Shown piece after piece: positions 1 through 4,719 of a stretch of 5,267 nt of DNA. The notes below the pieces were generated by a model. That model did not search any database, was not told the origin of the DNA, and was given only the letters and a program-made list of their open reading frames with translations. Origin of the DNA: CALKCV01 sp964619285 (lineage in GTDB: Bacteria > Cyanobacteriota > Cyanobacteriia > Cyanobacteriales > Microcoleaceae); NCBI GenBank assembly GCA_964619285.1, contig CAZUCT010000379.1, positions 1 to 5,267 of the forward strand. Direction: 5' to 3'. How positions within the stretch are numbered: the stretch's first letter is position 1; the number at the start of each line of letters is the position of its first letter. Both the position numbers and the translations under genes were made by a program.

Positions 1-50
1 AATCGCTAAAGCGATTACTACGAACAATCGCTAAAGCGATTACTACGAAC
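1..50. repeat. Two perfect 25-bp tandem repeats
   Basis: Bases 1-25 and 26-50 are identical. Each unit begins with an inverted repeat, AATCGCT then AA then AGCGATT, and ends with ACTACGAAC. The second copy abuts the hydrolase stop codon (51-53 on the minus strand). Each unit can form a 7-bp hairpin in the hydrolase 3' untranslated region, but no U-run follows it, so a classical intrinsic terminator is unlikely. The window begins exactly at a unit boundary, so the array may continue outside it. Similar tandem palindromic units are, from memory, common between genes of Oscillatoria-type cyanobacteria. Confidence 0.9.
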
Positions 51-1010
51 TTACTTGCGCTGCCAAGACTTAATTAAAGGATTGGCAGCGTTTAACAATT
101 CCTCTAACTTATCCGATTTATCGATAAACAAGCCGATCGCTTCCCCCATCAGCGAGCGAATTTCCGCTTCGGGTTGGGTGGCAGGGAAATCTAAAAACGG
201 CCTGCCGGTGGTGGCATCGAAGGGATGGGCGATGGAAAAGTGATTTGCTCCTTCTAGGAGAACCAAATAACTATCGTTTCGCCCTCCTTTTATCCCTTCT
301 TGAAAGGTGCGAACCGTTGGGGTTGTCGGTTCCTCCCAAACGATGCCGTAGCGATCGCTGCTATTAGCAATTACTCCATCGCGAGTTCCCCCCATCAACA
401 GCAACGGTAAGGAGTCTGGCAGGGGTAAAATAGTTCCCGGTTCGTAACCCATCGTCGTACCCGCTGCGGTATGGGCGGCGTAGGCAAAGGCACCGGCGAC
501 TTGGGGGAAAAAGCGGCGATCGCAACTTTCTATCGCTACTCGCCCCCCGGCAGAATGACCGCCTAATATTACTCGTTCCAAATCTAGCATATCGGCCAGA
601 ATGCCTTCAGACTGCAACCGTTCCAACTCTGCCAATAGGGCCGGCAGGGCGGAGGCAGTAGGACCGGTGCCGTAAGCATTTGGCGCTAACATTGCTAGAT
701 CGACTCCCGGGGAGATCGCTACCATGCCGGGGATATTCTCTGCCACCCAGGAGAAGGTTAGCACTACTATTCCTCGTTCCGCTAGTTCCACTGCCAGCCA
801 TTGATAGATTTCGATGCCGCAGTTGATGCCGTTAAAAAAGATGACAACTGGAAACGGTGCTAGTTGGGAGTTGGCAGGCACGATGCCCAGATTCCGTTCT
901 TCCGCGCTGTCCGAGGTTTTGGCGGGATAGAAGATTTTCAGGTGGATGGTGTCGTAGGGCGATCGGGCGCTTTCTACTTTTGTCGCTCGGAAGAATGCTC
1001 TTACTGTCAT
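51..1010 (-). CDS. Alpha/beta hydrolase (dienelactone hydrolase/PAF-acetylhydrolase-like), 319 aa
   Basis: This is probably a cytosolic serine esterase or lipase-like enzyme; the substrate cannot be read from the sequence. The alpha/beta-hydrolase fold is supported by a full candidate triad. The nucleophile elbow is GHSAGG (151-156) with Ser153, the acid is Asp211 in GGTRDG, and the base is His257 in EGANHFSI. The strand PFPVVIFFNG (52-61) before the elbow probably supplies the oxyanion hole. There is no signal peptide or membrane helix. The length of 319 residues suits dienelactone hydrolase-, chlorophyllase- or PAF-acetylhydrolase-like members, but plant-type chlorophyllases usually have GHSRGG, so that name is not supported. 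The ATG (minus strand, 1008-1010) has only a weak GAG upstream, but it gives the natural full-length domain. Upstream lies an AT-rich palindrome (1043-1056). The next gene upstream on the same strand, a methyltransferase, is 248 bp away, so an operon is not assured. Confidence 0.88.
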   Translation of the reverse strand: MTVRAFFRATKVESARSPYDTIHLKIFYPAKTSDSAEERNLGIVPANSQLAPFPVVIFFNGINCGIEIYQWLAVELAERGIVVLTFSWVAENIPGMVAISPGVDLAMLAPNAYGTGPTASALPALLAELERLQSEGILADMLDLERVILGGHSAGGRVAIESCDRRFFPQVAGAFAYAAHTAAGTTMGYEPGTILPLPDSLPLLLMGGTRDGVIANSSDRYGIVWEEPTTPTVRTFQEGIKGGRNDSYLVLLEGANHFSIAHPFDATTGRPFLDFPATQPEAEIRSLMGEAIGLFIDKSDKLEELLNAANPLIKSWQRK

Positions 1011-1042
1011 GTTATCTCAATTAATAATTAATAAGTAGGTAG

Positions 1043-1056
1043 GCAAATATATTTGC
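1043..1056. promoter_or_regulatory. 14-bp perfect palindrome upstream of the hydrolase
   Basis: GCAAATATATTTGC is a perfect palindrome, starting 33 bp upstream of the hydrolase start codon on the minus strand. A second short palindrome, GAAAATTTTC, follows at 1058-1067. The size, symmetry and promoter-proximal position suit an operator for a dimeric regulator. However, AT-rich palindromes also arise by chance, and no regulator gene lies beside it. The regulatory role is inference. Confidence 0.3.
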
Positions 1057-1073
1057 AGAAAATTTTCCCCGTA

Positions 1074-1094
1074 GAACAGACATCTTGTCTGTTC
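1074..1094. repeat. Perfect hairpin, 9-bp arms, 3-nt loop
   Basis: The arms are GAACAGACA (1074-1082) and TGTCTGTTC (1086-1094), with loop TCT. It lies in the gap between the methyltransferase and the hydrolase. Short palindromes of this make-up are, as I recall, frequent intergenic repeats in filamentous cyanobacteria. No run of T follows on either strand, so it is not a classical intrinsic terminator. Confidence 0.8.
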
Positions 1095-1132
1095 GGTGTC
1101 TAATTAATTTTGTCGGTGTCTAATTAATTTTG
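1093..1132. repeat. 20-bp perfect tandem duplication
   Basis: The unit TCGGTGTCTAATTAATTTTG occurs at 1093-1112 and again, without a gap, at 1113-1132. Its first two bases are the last two bases of the hairpin at 1074-1094. It probably arose by slippage or local duplication. No coding capacity or function is evident. Confidence 0.9.
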
Positions 1133-1195
1133 CACGACTACTTAATGAATAATGGGCGATTCTTGGCAATTCAAGGAGTTAGTTTAAGCAGAGCT

Positions 1196-1226
1196 GAAAC
1201 CGGGTTTTTTCAAAAAACCCGGTTTC
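1196..1226. repeat. 31-bp hairpin element, copy 1
   Basis: The arms GAAACCGGGTTTTTT (1196-1210) and AAAAAACCCGGTTTC (1212-1226) are perfect 15-bp complements around a central C. It sits 32 bp past the methyltransferase stop codon. The same element lies at 2705-2735 with a central G, so it is exactly the reverse complement of this copy. It could end or stabilise the methyltransferase transcript, but its T-run is inside the stem rather than after it, so a standard rho-independent terminator is doubtful. It looks like a dispersed small repeat family. Confidence 0.9.
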
Positions 1227-1258
1227 TCAGATATCGTCAATGATTTAGAACTGCTATA

Positions 1259-2224
1259 TTAATGATTAATTGTTCGACTGGGCTTAATACCGATAATCGC
1301 CCGGTGGCGAGAATCCGTTGCCACTGTAGTCTTATAGTCAAAACCTATCTCCTGCATCGCCGTCTCTACATCAAAGGTGTGATAGTCATCTAGCCAAGGT
1401 TCGGTGCTTTTCATCAAGGTAAAGAGTACCGGTGGGAGGTTCTGGATGACGGGCGATCGCGGATCTTGGTCGAGAATTGCCAAGCAGCCGCCGGGGCGCA
1501 AAACCCGCATGGCTTCTTGGAAAATGTTGCGGGTGGCATGGCGCGGCAGTTCGTGAAGTATCAGTTGTAGGGCAACGACATCAAAGGAGTTATCTGGTAA
1601 GCCGGTCTTCTCGGCGTTAGCGTGGATCCACTGGGAAATCTCGCTCTTAACATCTAAAGTTTTGGCAACAGCTAGCATATAAGGGGATAAATCTAAACCA
1701 ACTGTTCTCACTTCTGTTTGTTGGCGCTGGCAGTAATAGCGGTAGAGCGGAATAGTTGACATTCCCACCGAACAGCCCATGTCTAACGCGTCTGTTACTA
1801 CCGCAGGACTGTACTCGTCTAACACTTGATAAAAACTACCCAGGTAACGTTCGTAGGCGCTTTCGGCGCTGAGGTTTTCTTCCGGCCAAATTCTCAAAGT
1901 TGTCACATAAGTGGCTGGAACAACTTCAAAAGCGGCATCCCAACATAAGTCCCCCTTTTCGTAAGCGTGGAAGGGCTTTAGGTAATAGTCTGGATACTCA
2001 ACCTCGGGGTTAGCAATCTCCTCTAACAGTTCTTTTGCTCCAGATGCCTCTAACTTCTGGTAAGTTTCCCGCCAAGGAACCCCTTTTTTTTCGGCGGTTT
2101 TAATCATTACCTGTCGGGCCTGACGTTTCATTATTTTATAGATAGGTTTAGTCTGGATTAACAGGTTGACAAATTGCGAGAGCAAGTCATCCCCCGTCCA
2201 GTTCGGTTTGGTTTTGGTCTTCAT
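1259..2224 (-). CDS. Class I SAM-dependent methyltransferase, 321 aa
   Basis: This protein transfers a methyl group from S-adenosylmethionine to an unidentified acceptor, probably in the cytosol. The Rossmann-fold motifs appear in order. Motif I is ALDMGCSVGMST (146-157), with the DxGxSxG glycine loop. The post-I acidic residue is Asp178 in VGLDLSP, which should hold the SAM ribose. Motif II is LPDNSFDVVALQ (209-220), and motif III is RVLRPGGCLAILD (240-252). These are typical of the UbiE/Methyltransf_11 type. The first 140 residues form a separate N-terminal region containing YPDYYLKPFHAYEKG (77-91). Its role is unknown, though I recall similar extensions in cyanobacterial and plant methyltransferases. 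The ATG at 2222-2224 has GAAAG close upstream, a weak ribosome binding site. It is separated from the downstream hydrolase by hairpins, and nothing nearby reveals the substrate. Confidence 0.88.
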   Translation of the reverse strand: MKTKTKPNWTGDDLLSQFVNLLIQTKPIYKIMKRQARQVMIKTAEKKGVPWRETYQKLEASGAKELLEEIANPEVEYPDYYLKPFHAYEKGDLCWDAAFEVVPATYVTTLRIWPEENLSAESAYERYLGSFYQVLDEYSPAVVTDALDMGCSVGMSTIPLYRYYCQRQQTEVRTVGLDLSPYMLAVAKTLDVKSEISQWIHANAEKTGLPDNSFDVVALQLILHELPRHATRNIFQEAMRVLRPGGCLAILDQDPRSPVIQNLPPVLFTLMKSTEPWLDDYHTFDVETAMQEIGFDYKTTVATDSRHRAIIGIKPSRTINH

Positions 2225-2289
2225 CAGCTTTCTATAGATTATGGGATTAATTGGACCTTATCATGGTTTTTGCTGTCTGTCAATACAAT

Positions 2290-2308
2290 AGACTTCTGCA
2301 AGAAGTCT
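2290..2308. repeat. Small hairpin repeat bordering the higB remnant
   Basis: The arms AGACTTCT (2290-2297) and AGAAGTCT (2301-2308) pair perfectly around GCA. HigB-like sequence begins at 2309, immediately after the second arm, so this element may mark where the 5' part of the toxin gene was lost. The sequence resembles short palindromes that I recall as recurrent in Oscillatoriales genomes. That family assignment is from memory. Confidence 0.7.
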
Positions 2309-2404
2309 TATGAATATGGCATAGTTTTTATCCGCGCCGTACTAATTCGCGCAGAATACGATAAGGAGAACTGGAAAAATGACGACTGGTTTGAAAACTC
2401 CTAA
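2309..2404 (+). pseudogene. higB: higB toxin remnant (3' end only)
   Basis: The 31 codons ending at TAA (2402-2404) include VFIRAVLIRAEYDKENW. This matches the C-terminal strand and tail of HigB-family mRNA endonuclease toxins, which typically read like VFIRAVLTHAEYDKGNWK. A full HigB is about 95-110 residues, so roughly the first two thirds are missing. The frame is open upstream to 2174, but that part (antisense to the methyltransferase start, then the hairpin at 2290-2308) shows no HigB features. The usual Thr-His before AEYDK is Ile-Arg here, consistent with decay after loss of function. It overlaps the following higA-like start by 26 bp, as intact higBA pairs often do. The assignment rests on remembered family patterns, not on a search. 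Confidence 0.6.
2363..2368 (+). promoter_or_regulatory. Ribosome binding site of the higA remnant
   Basis: AAGGAG lies 10 nt before the ATG at 2379, inside the higB remnant frame. This good Shine-Dalgarno match supports 2379 as a once-real antitoxin start, translated in coupling with the toxin. Confidence 0.55.
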
Positions 2405-2561
2405 CAGTTATTATATCGAATTAATTACCGCATTTCCACCTCGTCCTATAACTAAGGACTTGCGTAGTAATAAGGTACCGACTTGTTGGGTGGAGGTTCG
2501 CGCGAGCCCGACCTACGATTTTCCTTCATCTGGTAGTTTATTTTTGCTTGCCAAAAAATAG
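2379..2561 (+). pseudogene. higA: higA antitoxin remnant (5' end, cut by a repeat)
   Basis: The first 25 codons (2379-2453) contain SYYIELITAFPPRPIT. This resembles the N-terminus of HigA-type helix-turn-helix antitoxins of cyanobacteria, commonly of the form YLELVxxFPPRPI followed by an acidic helix. The resemblance stops at about base 2452, where a diverged 69-bp repeat begins. The remaining codons to TAG (2559-2561) merely translate that repeat and the spacer. The DNA-binding domain, normally around 60 or more further residues, is absent. The ribosome binding site and the overlap with the higB remnant are still in place, so a 60-residue peptide could be made, but it should not work as an antitoxin. 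An alternative is a chance ORF; the paired higB tail makes that less likely. Confidence 0.5.
2452..2520 (+). repeat. 69-bp dispersed repeat, arm 1
   Basis: The sequence runs from CTAAGGACTTGC to CCTACGATT. Aligned with the reverse complement of 2568-2636, about two thirds of positions match, with exact blocks ACTTGC, TAATAA, TACCGA, TGTTGGGT and ACCTAC. Read in one frame, the two arms give KDLRSNKVPTCWV and RDLPFNKIPMCWV, which confirms common descent. This arm ends the recognisable part of higA. The TGTTGGGT...ACCTAC core resembles widespread cyanobacterial intergenic repeats. Confidence 0.75.
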
Positions 2562-2567
2562 AGTACC

Positions 2568-2636
2568 AATGGTAGGTTGGGTGAAGTGAAACGGAACCCA
2601 ACACATCGGTATTTTATTAAATGGCAAGTCCCTTAG
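2568..2636 (-). repeat. 69-bp dispersed repeat, arm 2 (inverted)
   Basis: This is the inverted partner of 2452-2520, separated from it by 47 bp. It carries its own internal inverted repeat, GTTGGGT (2576-2582) and ACCCAAC (2596-2602). The pair could form a long imperfect hairpin or be the two ends of a decayed MITE-like element. No transposase reading frame lies between the arms. Confidence 0.75.
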
Positions 2637-2673
2637 CGGATTTTTTCCAGATTTCCCCAAAGCTGTTATCATA

Positions 2674-2689
2674 AAAAAGAGCGATCGCC
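2674..2689 (+). repeat. 16-bp direct repeat with HIP1 core, copy 1
   Basis: AAAAAGAGCGATCGCC contains the cyanobacterial HIP1 octamer GCGATCGC (2681-2688). An identical copy lies 93 bp downstream at 2767-2782, and the 31-bp hairpin element sits between the two. HIP1 is common in cyanobacterial genomes, but the shared A-rich flank goes beyond the octamer. Confidence 0.8.
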
Positions 2690-2704
2690 TACACCGAGAT
2701 TTAA

Positions 2705-2735
2705 GAAACCGGGTTTTTTGAAAAAACCCGGTTTC
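2705..2735. repeat. 31-bp hairpin element, copy 2 (inverted)
   Basis: The arms GAAACCGGGTTTTTT (2705-2719) and AAAAAACCCGGTTTC (2721-2735) surround a central G. This is the exact reverse complement of the element at 1196-1226, with unrelated flanks, so the element is about 31 bp long. It lies 74 bp upstream of the pilin-like gene and could affect its leader transcript, though that is inference. Confidence 0.9.
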
Positions 2736-2766
2736 ACGCGGGCGAAAATTATCATCGCAAGGATTG

Positions 2767-2782
2767 AAAAAGAGCGATCGCC
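2767..2782 (+). repeat. 16-bp direct repeat with HIP1 core, copy 2
   Basis: This is the second copy of the 16-bp sequence at 2674-2689, with HIP1 at 2774-2781. It lies only 9 bp before the purine-rich ribosome binding region of the pilin-like gene, so it is probably within that gene's leader. Confidence 0.8.
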
Positions 2783-2793
2783 CCCTAACTAAA

Positions 2794-2801
2794 GGAAGGA
2801 G
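2794..2801 (+). promoter_or_regulatory. Strong ribosome binding site of the pilin-like gene
   Basis: GGAAGGAG includes AAGGAG (2796-2801), 8 nt before the ATG at 2810. It is the best Shine-Dalgarno match in the window. It fixes this start and with it the unusual N-terminus lacking a prepilin signal. Confidence 0.8.
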
Positions 2802-2809
2802 AAAAAACC

Positions 2810-3367
2810 ATGAATATATCCAAAATAATCCATTGGCTCTTGCGGATGTTCGTCTATGCTTGTATGGGCACCAGCGCCATGTTGTTAGTTTATGATTTTG
2901 AAAATAATTGTTGGTTTTGCAGCGGATACAAAAGCAACCAGGCGGAGGCAAAACAATACATCGGTTCTATGAATAGAGGCCAGCAAGCTTATTACGTTGA
3001 AAAGGGCTACTTTAGTAATTCTATCGACAATTTGGCGTTGGGAATTAAAAAGGATACCAGCAGTTACAGCTATCGTATTTTATCTCCCATGAACCCGGTT
3101 CAAAATGTCGAAGAATTGAAGCCGTCGCCGCTGGATGAGAAGAGCAAAATTACCTTTGCTACTCCCATTGCCTTTGCTACTCCCCAAGAAGCCGATCTAA
3201 AAAGTTACATGGGCATCGTTTGGACTTTCACGTTGTCCGACGGCAACACAACTACAAAAAGCTTCGTTTGCGAAAGCAGCAAAGAAGGGGTTTTATACCC
3301 TTCTACTGTAGCCAAAGTATTGAAAGAGGATATCCCATGCCCCCCAGACTTTGAACTTTTAAGGTGA
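2810..3367 (+). CDS. Type IV pilin-like (G/H family) protein with atypical N-terminus, 185 aa
   Basis: Residues 44-90 (QAEAKQYIGSMNRGQQAYY, then the YFSNSIDNLALGI region) match the domain after the N-terminal helix of cyanobacterial PilA-like/G-H family pilins. The later part (YMGIVWTF, 133-140; TTKSFVCE, 148-155; CPP, 177-179) also follows that pattern. A normal prepilin has a basic leader and a GFTLIE cleavage motif at the start of a long helix. Here residues 1-43 are instead MNISKIIHWL followed by a hydrophobic stretch (about 11-28) and a segment with Cys34 and Cys37. It is therefore more likely a single-pass membrane or secreted protein than a pilus subunit. Cys154 and Cys177 could form the usual C-terminal disulfide. 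The start is set by a strong ribosome binding site. The 3' end overlaps the convergent kinase gene by 9 bp. Its function is unknown. Confidence 0.75.
   Translation: MNISKIIHWLLRMFVYACMGTSAMLLVYDFENNCWFCSGYKSNQAEAKQYIGSMNRGQQAYYVEKGYFSNSIDNLALGIKKDTSSYSYRILSPMNPVQNVEELKPSPLDEKSKITFATPIAFATPQEADLKSYMGIVWTFTLSDGNTTTKSFVCESSKEGVLYPSTVAKVLKEDIPCPPDFELLR
3153..3184 (+). repeat. Short tandem duplication inside the pilin-like gene
   Basis: CCTTTGCTACTCCC occurs at 3153-3166 and 3171-3184, an 18-bp period. It encodes the doubled peptide TFATPIAFATP (115-125). Being in frame, it adds six residues to what is probably a surface loop. Confidence 0.7.
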
Positions 3368-4630
3368 AACGGTAAAGCTTTTTTCTATAATTTCCTGACC
3401 TTCCAACAAAAATTTAAAGTTCCATTCTCCGGGTTGGTCGGCATCTTTATCTTGACTAAAGTCATAATAACACCAACTTTGCAATTTTTCCGATGCAGTT
3501 TCTAAGGTAGAATTTCCCACGGCAACTAACGCCCCCACTCCATCAAAAAGCTGACAAGTTCCTTGATATTGCTTTTCTGGAAGGTCGGATATTTCTACTA
3601 CAAAATAAACCATCCCTTGATTGAGATTAATAACACTTAAACTGTCGGTAGTTTGAGGTTTTGTACCAATTAAAACCTTGGTTTTTTCTGTTAATTGAGG
3701 TTGTAATGTCACCTCTTCCGGTTCCATTATTTTCAGGGCTACTGGAACCGATACGACTAAACTCGCGGCGATTAAACCTCCAGTTATCCACGCCCATTTA
3801 GGAATAGTAACCGGGCGCAAAACTTCAATGGGAATGAGAGCATTTAAAGCGACTTCTGCGGAAGCAAAACGATTTTTGTAGTTGGGTTCGACCATTTTTT
3901 GCAGCCAATTAATAAAGCGATCGCTCATAAGAGGAACTCGCGATTTAAAATTAATTCGCCCCATCTCGTCCATCAAATTACCGACTTCCGTAGAAGGGGT
4001 TTTTGTTAGCAGACAAATTAAGGTTGCCCCCAGACTATATAAGTCAGATGCCACGGTCAATTCTCGGTTAAACATTTGCTCTGGGGGCATGAAACCTAAA
4101 GTACCTTTGACGACGCTACTAACGGCAACTTCTCCGGCACCCACTCTGGCAAAACCGAAGTCAACTAAAGTGACTTTCATTTGGTCGTCAACGAGGATAT
4201 TTTCTGGTTTTAAATCTCGATGAATGACCGGGGGAATTTGACTTTGTAAGTATTTAAGGATTTCCAGAACGGAAATAGCTATTTGTTTGATTTGTTGGGG
4301 AGACCAATCATTTTTTTCTGCGAGAGAAGGAGCTTTTTTATATTCCTGAATCAGACAAAAACCGCTGCCTGTTTGGAAGGAATCTAAGTAGCGAGGGATG
4401 TTAGGATGGTCTAGTTGGCGGAGGACTTGAAGTTCGCGATCGCTTGCCTGATATTCGGACCAATTAGCCCCCGGACTGGCAAATTGAAATTGTTTGACAA
4501 CCACGGAATTTTTGCTATTAATTTCTGTTGCTAAATAAGTAACTCGACCGCCGGCGCGGTTGTGTCCGAGTTCGCGTTTTACTTGGTAGCCGTAGTTGGA
4601 AAAATCGGGTAAAGTTTCAGTAGTTAACAT
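3359..4630 (-). CDS. Hanks-type serine/threonine protein kinase, membrane anchored, 423 aa
   Basis: The cytoplasmic kinase domain covers about residues 10-270. It has a glycine-rich loop (LGHNRAGGRV, 21-30), the ATP-binding Lys46 in VVVKQF, probable helix-C Glu66, the catalytic loop HRDLKPEN (137-144, base Asp139), DFG (157-159), PPE (182-184), Asp196 in SDLYSLG and Arg254. All key residues are present, so it should be active. A transmembrane helix follows (about 279-300). Then comes a domain of about 120 residues outside the cytoplasm, rich in predicted beta strands, ending GEWNFKFLLEGQEIIEKSF, with Cys359 and Cys387 that could pair. This is a receptor-like layout, but the ligand is unknown. 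I chose the ATG at 4628-4630. An in-frame ATG at 4673-4675 would add 15 residues across a palindrome and does not resemble the family; neither start has a convincing ribosome binding site. It converges on the pilin-like gene and diverges from the toxin gene. Confidence 0.92.
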   Translation of the reverse strand: MLTTETLPDFSNYGYQVKRELGHNRAGGRVTYLATEINSKNSVVVKQFQFASPGANWSEYQASDRELQVLRQLDHPNIPRYLDSFQTGSGFCLIQEYKKAPSLAEKNDWSPQQIKQIAISVLEILKYLQSQIPPVIHRDLKPENILVDDQMKVTLVDFGFARVGAGEVAVSSVVKGTLGFMPPEQMFNRELTVASDLYSLGATLICLLTKTPSTEVGNLMDEMGRINFKSRVPLMSDRFINWLQKMVEPNYKNRFASAEVALNALIPIEVLRPVTIPKWAWITGGLIAASLVVSVPVALKIMEPEEVTLQPQLTEKTKVLIGTKPQTTDSLSVINLNQGMVYFVVEISDLPEKQYQGTCQLFDGVGALVAVGNSTLETASEKLQSWCYYDFSQDKDADQPGEWNFKFLLEGQEIIEKSFTVSP

Positions 4631-4665
4631 GGTTTTTATGGTACGATTAAATAGTTGTAGTAATG

Positions 4666-4696
4666 GCAGGGACATCGCGGTCGCGATGCCTCCTGC
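4666..4696. repeat. GC-rich hairpin between divergent kinase and toxin genes
   Basis: The inner arms CATCGCG (4673-4679) and CGCGATG (4682-4688) surround GT. The outer arms GCAGG (4666-4670) and CCTGC (4692-4696) are also complementary, with small internal bulges. The core differs from a HIP1-like palindrome by one base. It occupies the 89-bp gap between the two start codons, where both promoters must lie, so it could be an operator (for example for toxin-antitoxin autoregulation) or simply a dispersed repeat. The role is inference. Confidence 0.6.
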
Positions 4697-4719
4697 TATT
4701 AATTAGTTATAACCCAATT

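Noticed and set aside
1..50. CRISPR array
   Set aside because: The 25-bp units are directly adjacent with no unique spacers, and there are only two.
607..801. 64-codon minus-strand open frame
   Set aside because: It is an alternative frame of the hydrolase gene, with no start signal or recognisable motif. A similar plus-strand frame at 55-243 was dropped for the same reason.
1196..1226. Classical rho-independent terminator for the methyltransferase
   Set aside because: The hairpin is strong, but its T-run is within the stem and no T-run follows the hairpin, so it was listed as a repeat.
2231..2265. Sigma-70 type promoter for the methyltransferase (CATAAT on the minus strand)
   Set aside because: The -10-like hexamer has no matching -35 at proper spacing. 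The same is true of TATCAT at 2750 before the pilin-like gene. Both are too weak to call.
2174..2308. 5' extension of the open frame that ends in the higB remnant
   Set aside because: It is antisense to the methyltransferase start and then the hairpin repeat. It shows no HigB features, so the remnant was limited to 2309-2404.
2538..2951. 137-codon open frame on the minus strand
   Set aside because: It translates the 69-bp repeat arm, the 31-bp hairpin, HIP1 repeats and antisense of the pilin-like gene. The peptide is repeat-derived with no family features.
3882..4223. 113-codon plus-strand open frame
   Set aside because: It lies entirely inside the kinase gene on the opposite strand, where the kinase motifs are clearly conserved.
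4631..4675. Kinase start at 4675 (15 extra residues)
   Set aside because: The extra residues translate the palindrome region and would overlap the longer toxin start. The shorter start at 4630 gives a normal kinase N-terminus.
4663..4719. Toxin start at 4663 (19 extra residues)
   Set aside because: The extension encodes a repeat-derived, hydrophobic stretch unlike the toxin family. The start at 4720 gives the usual length.
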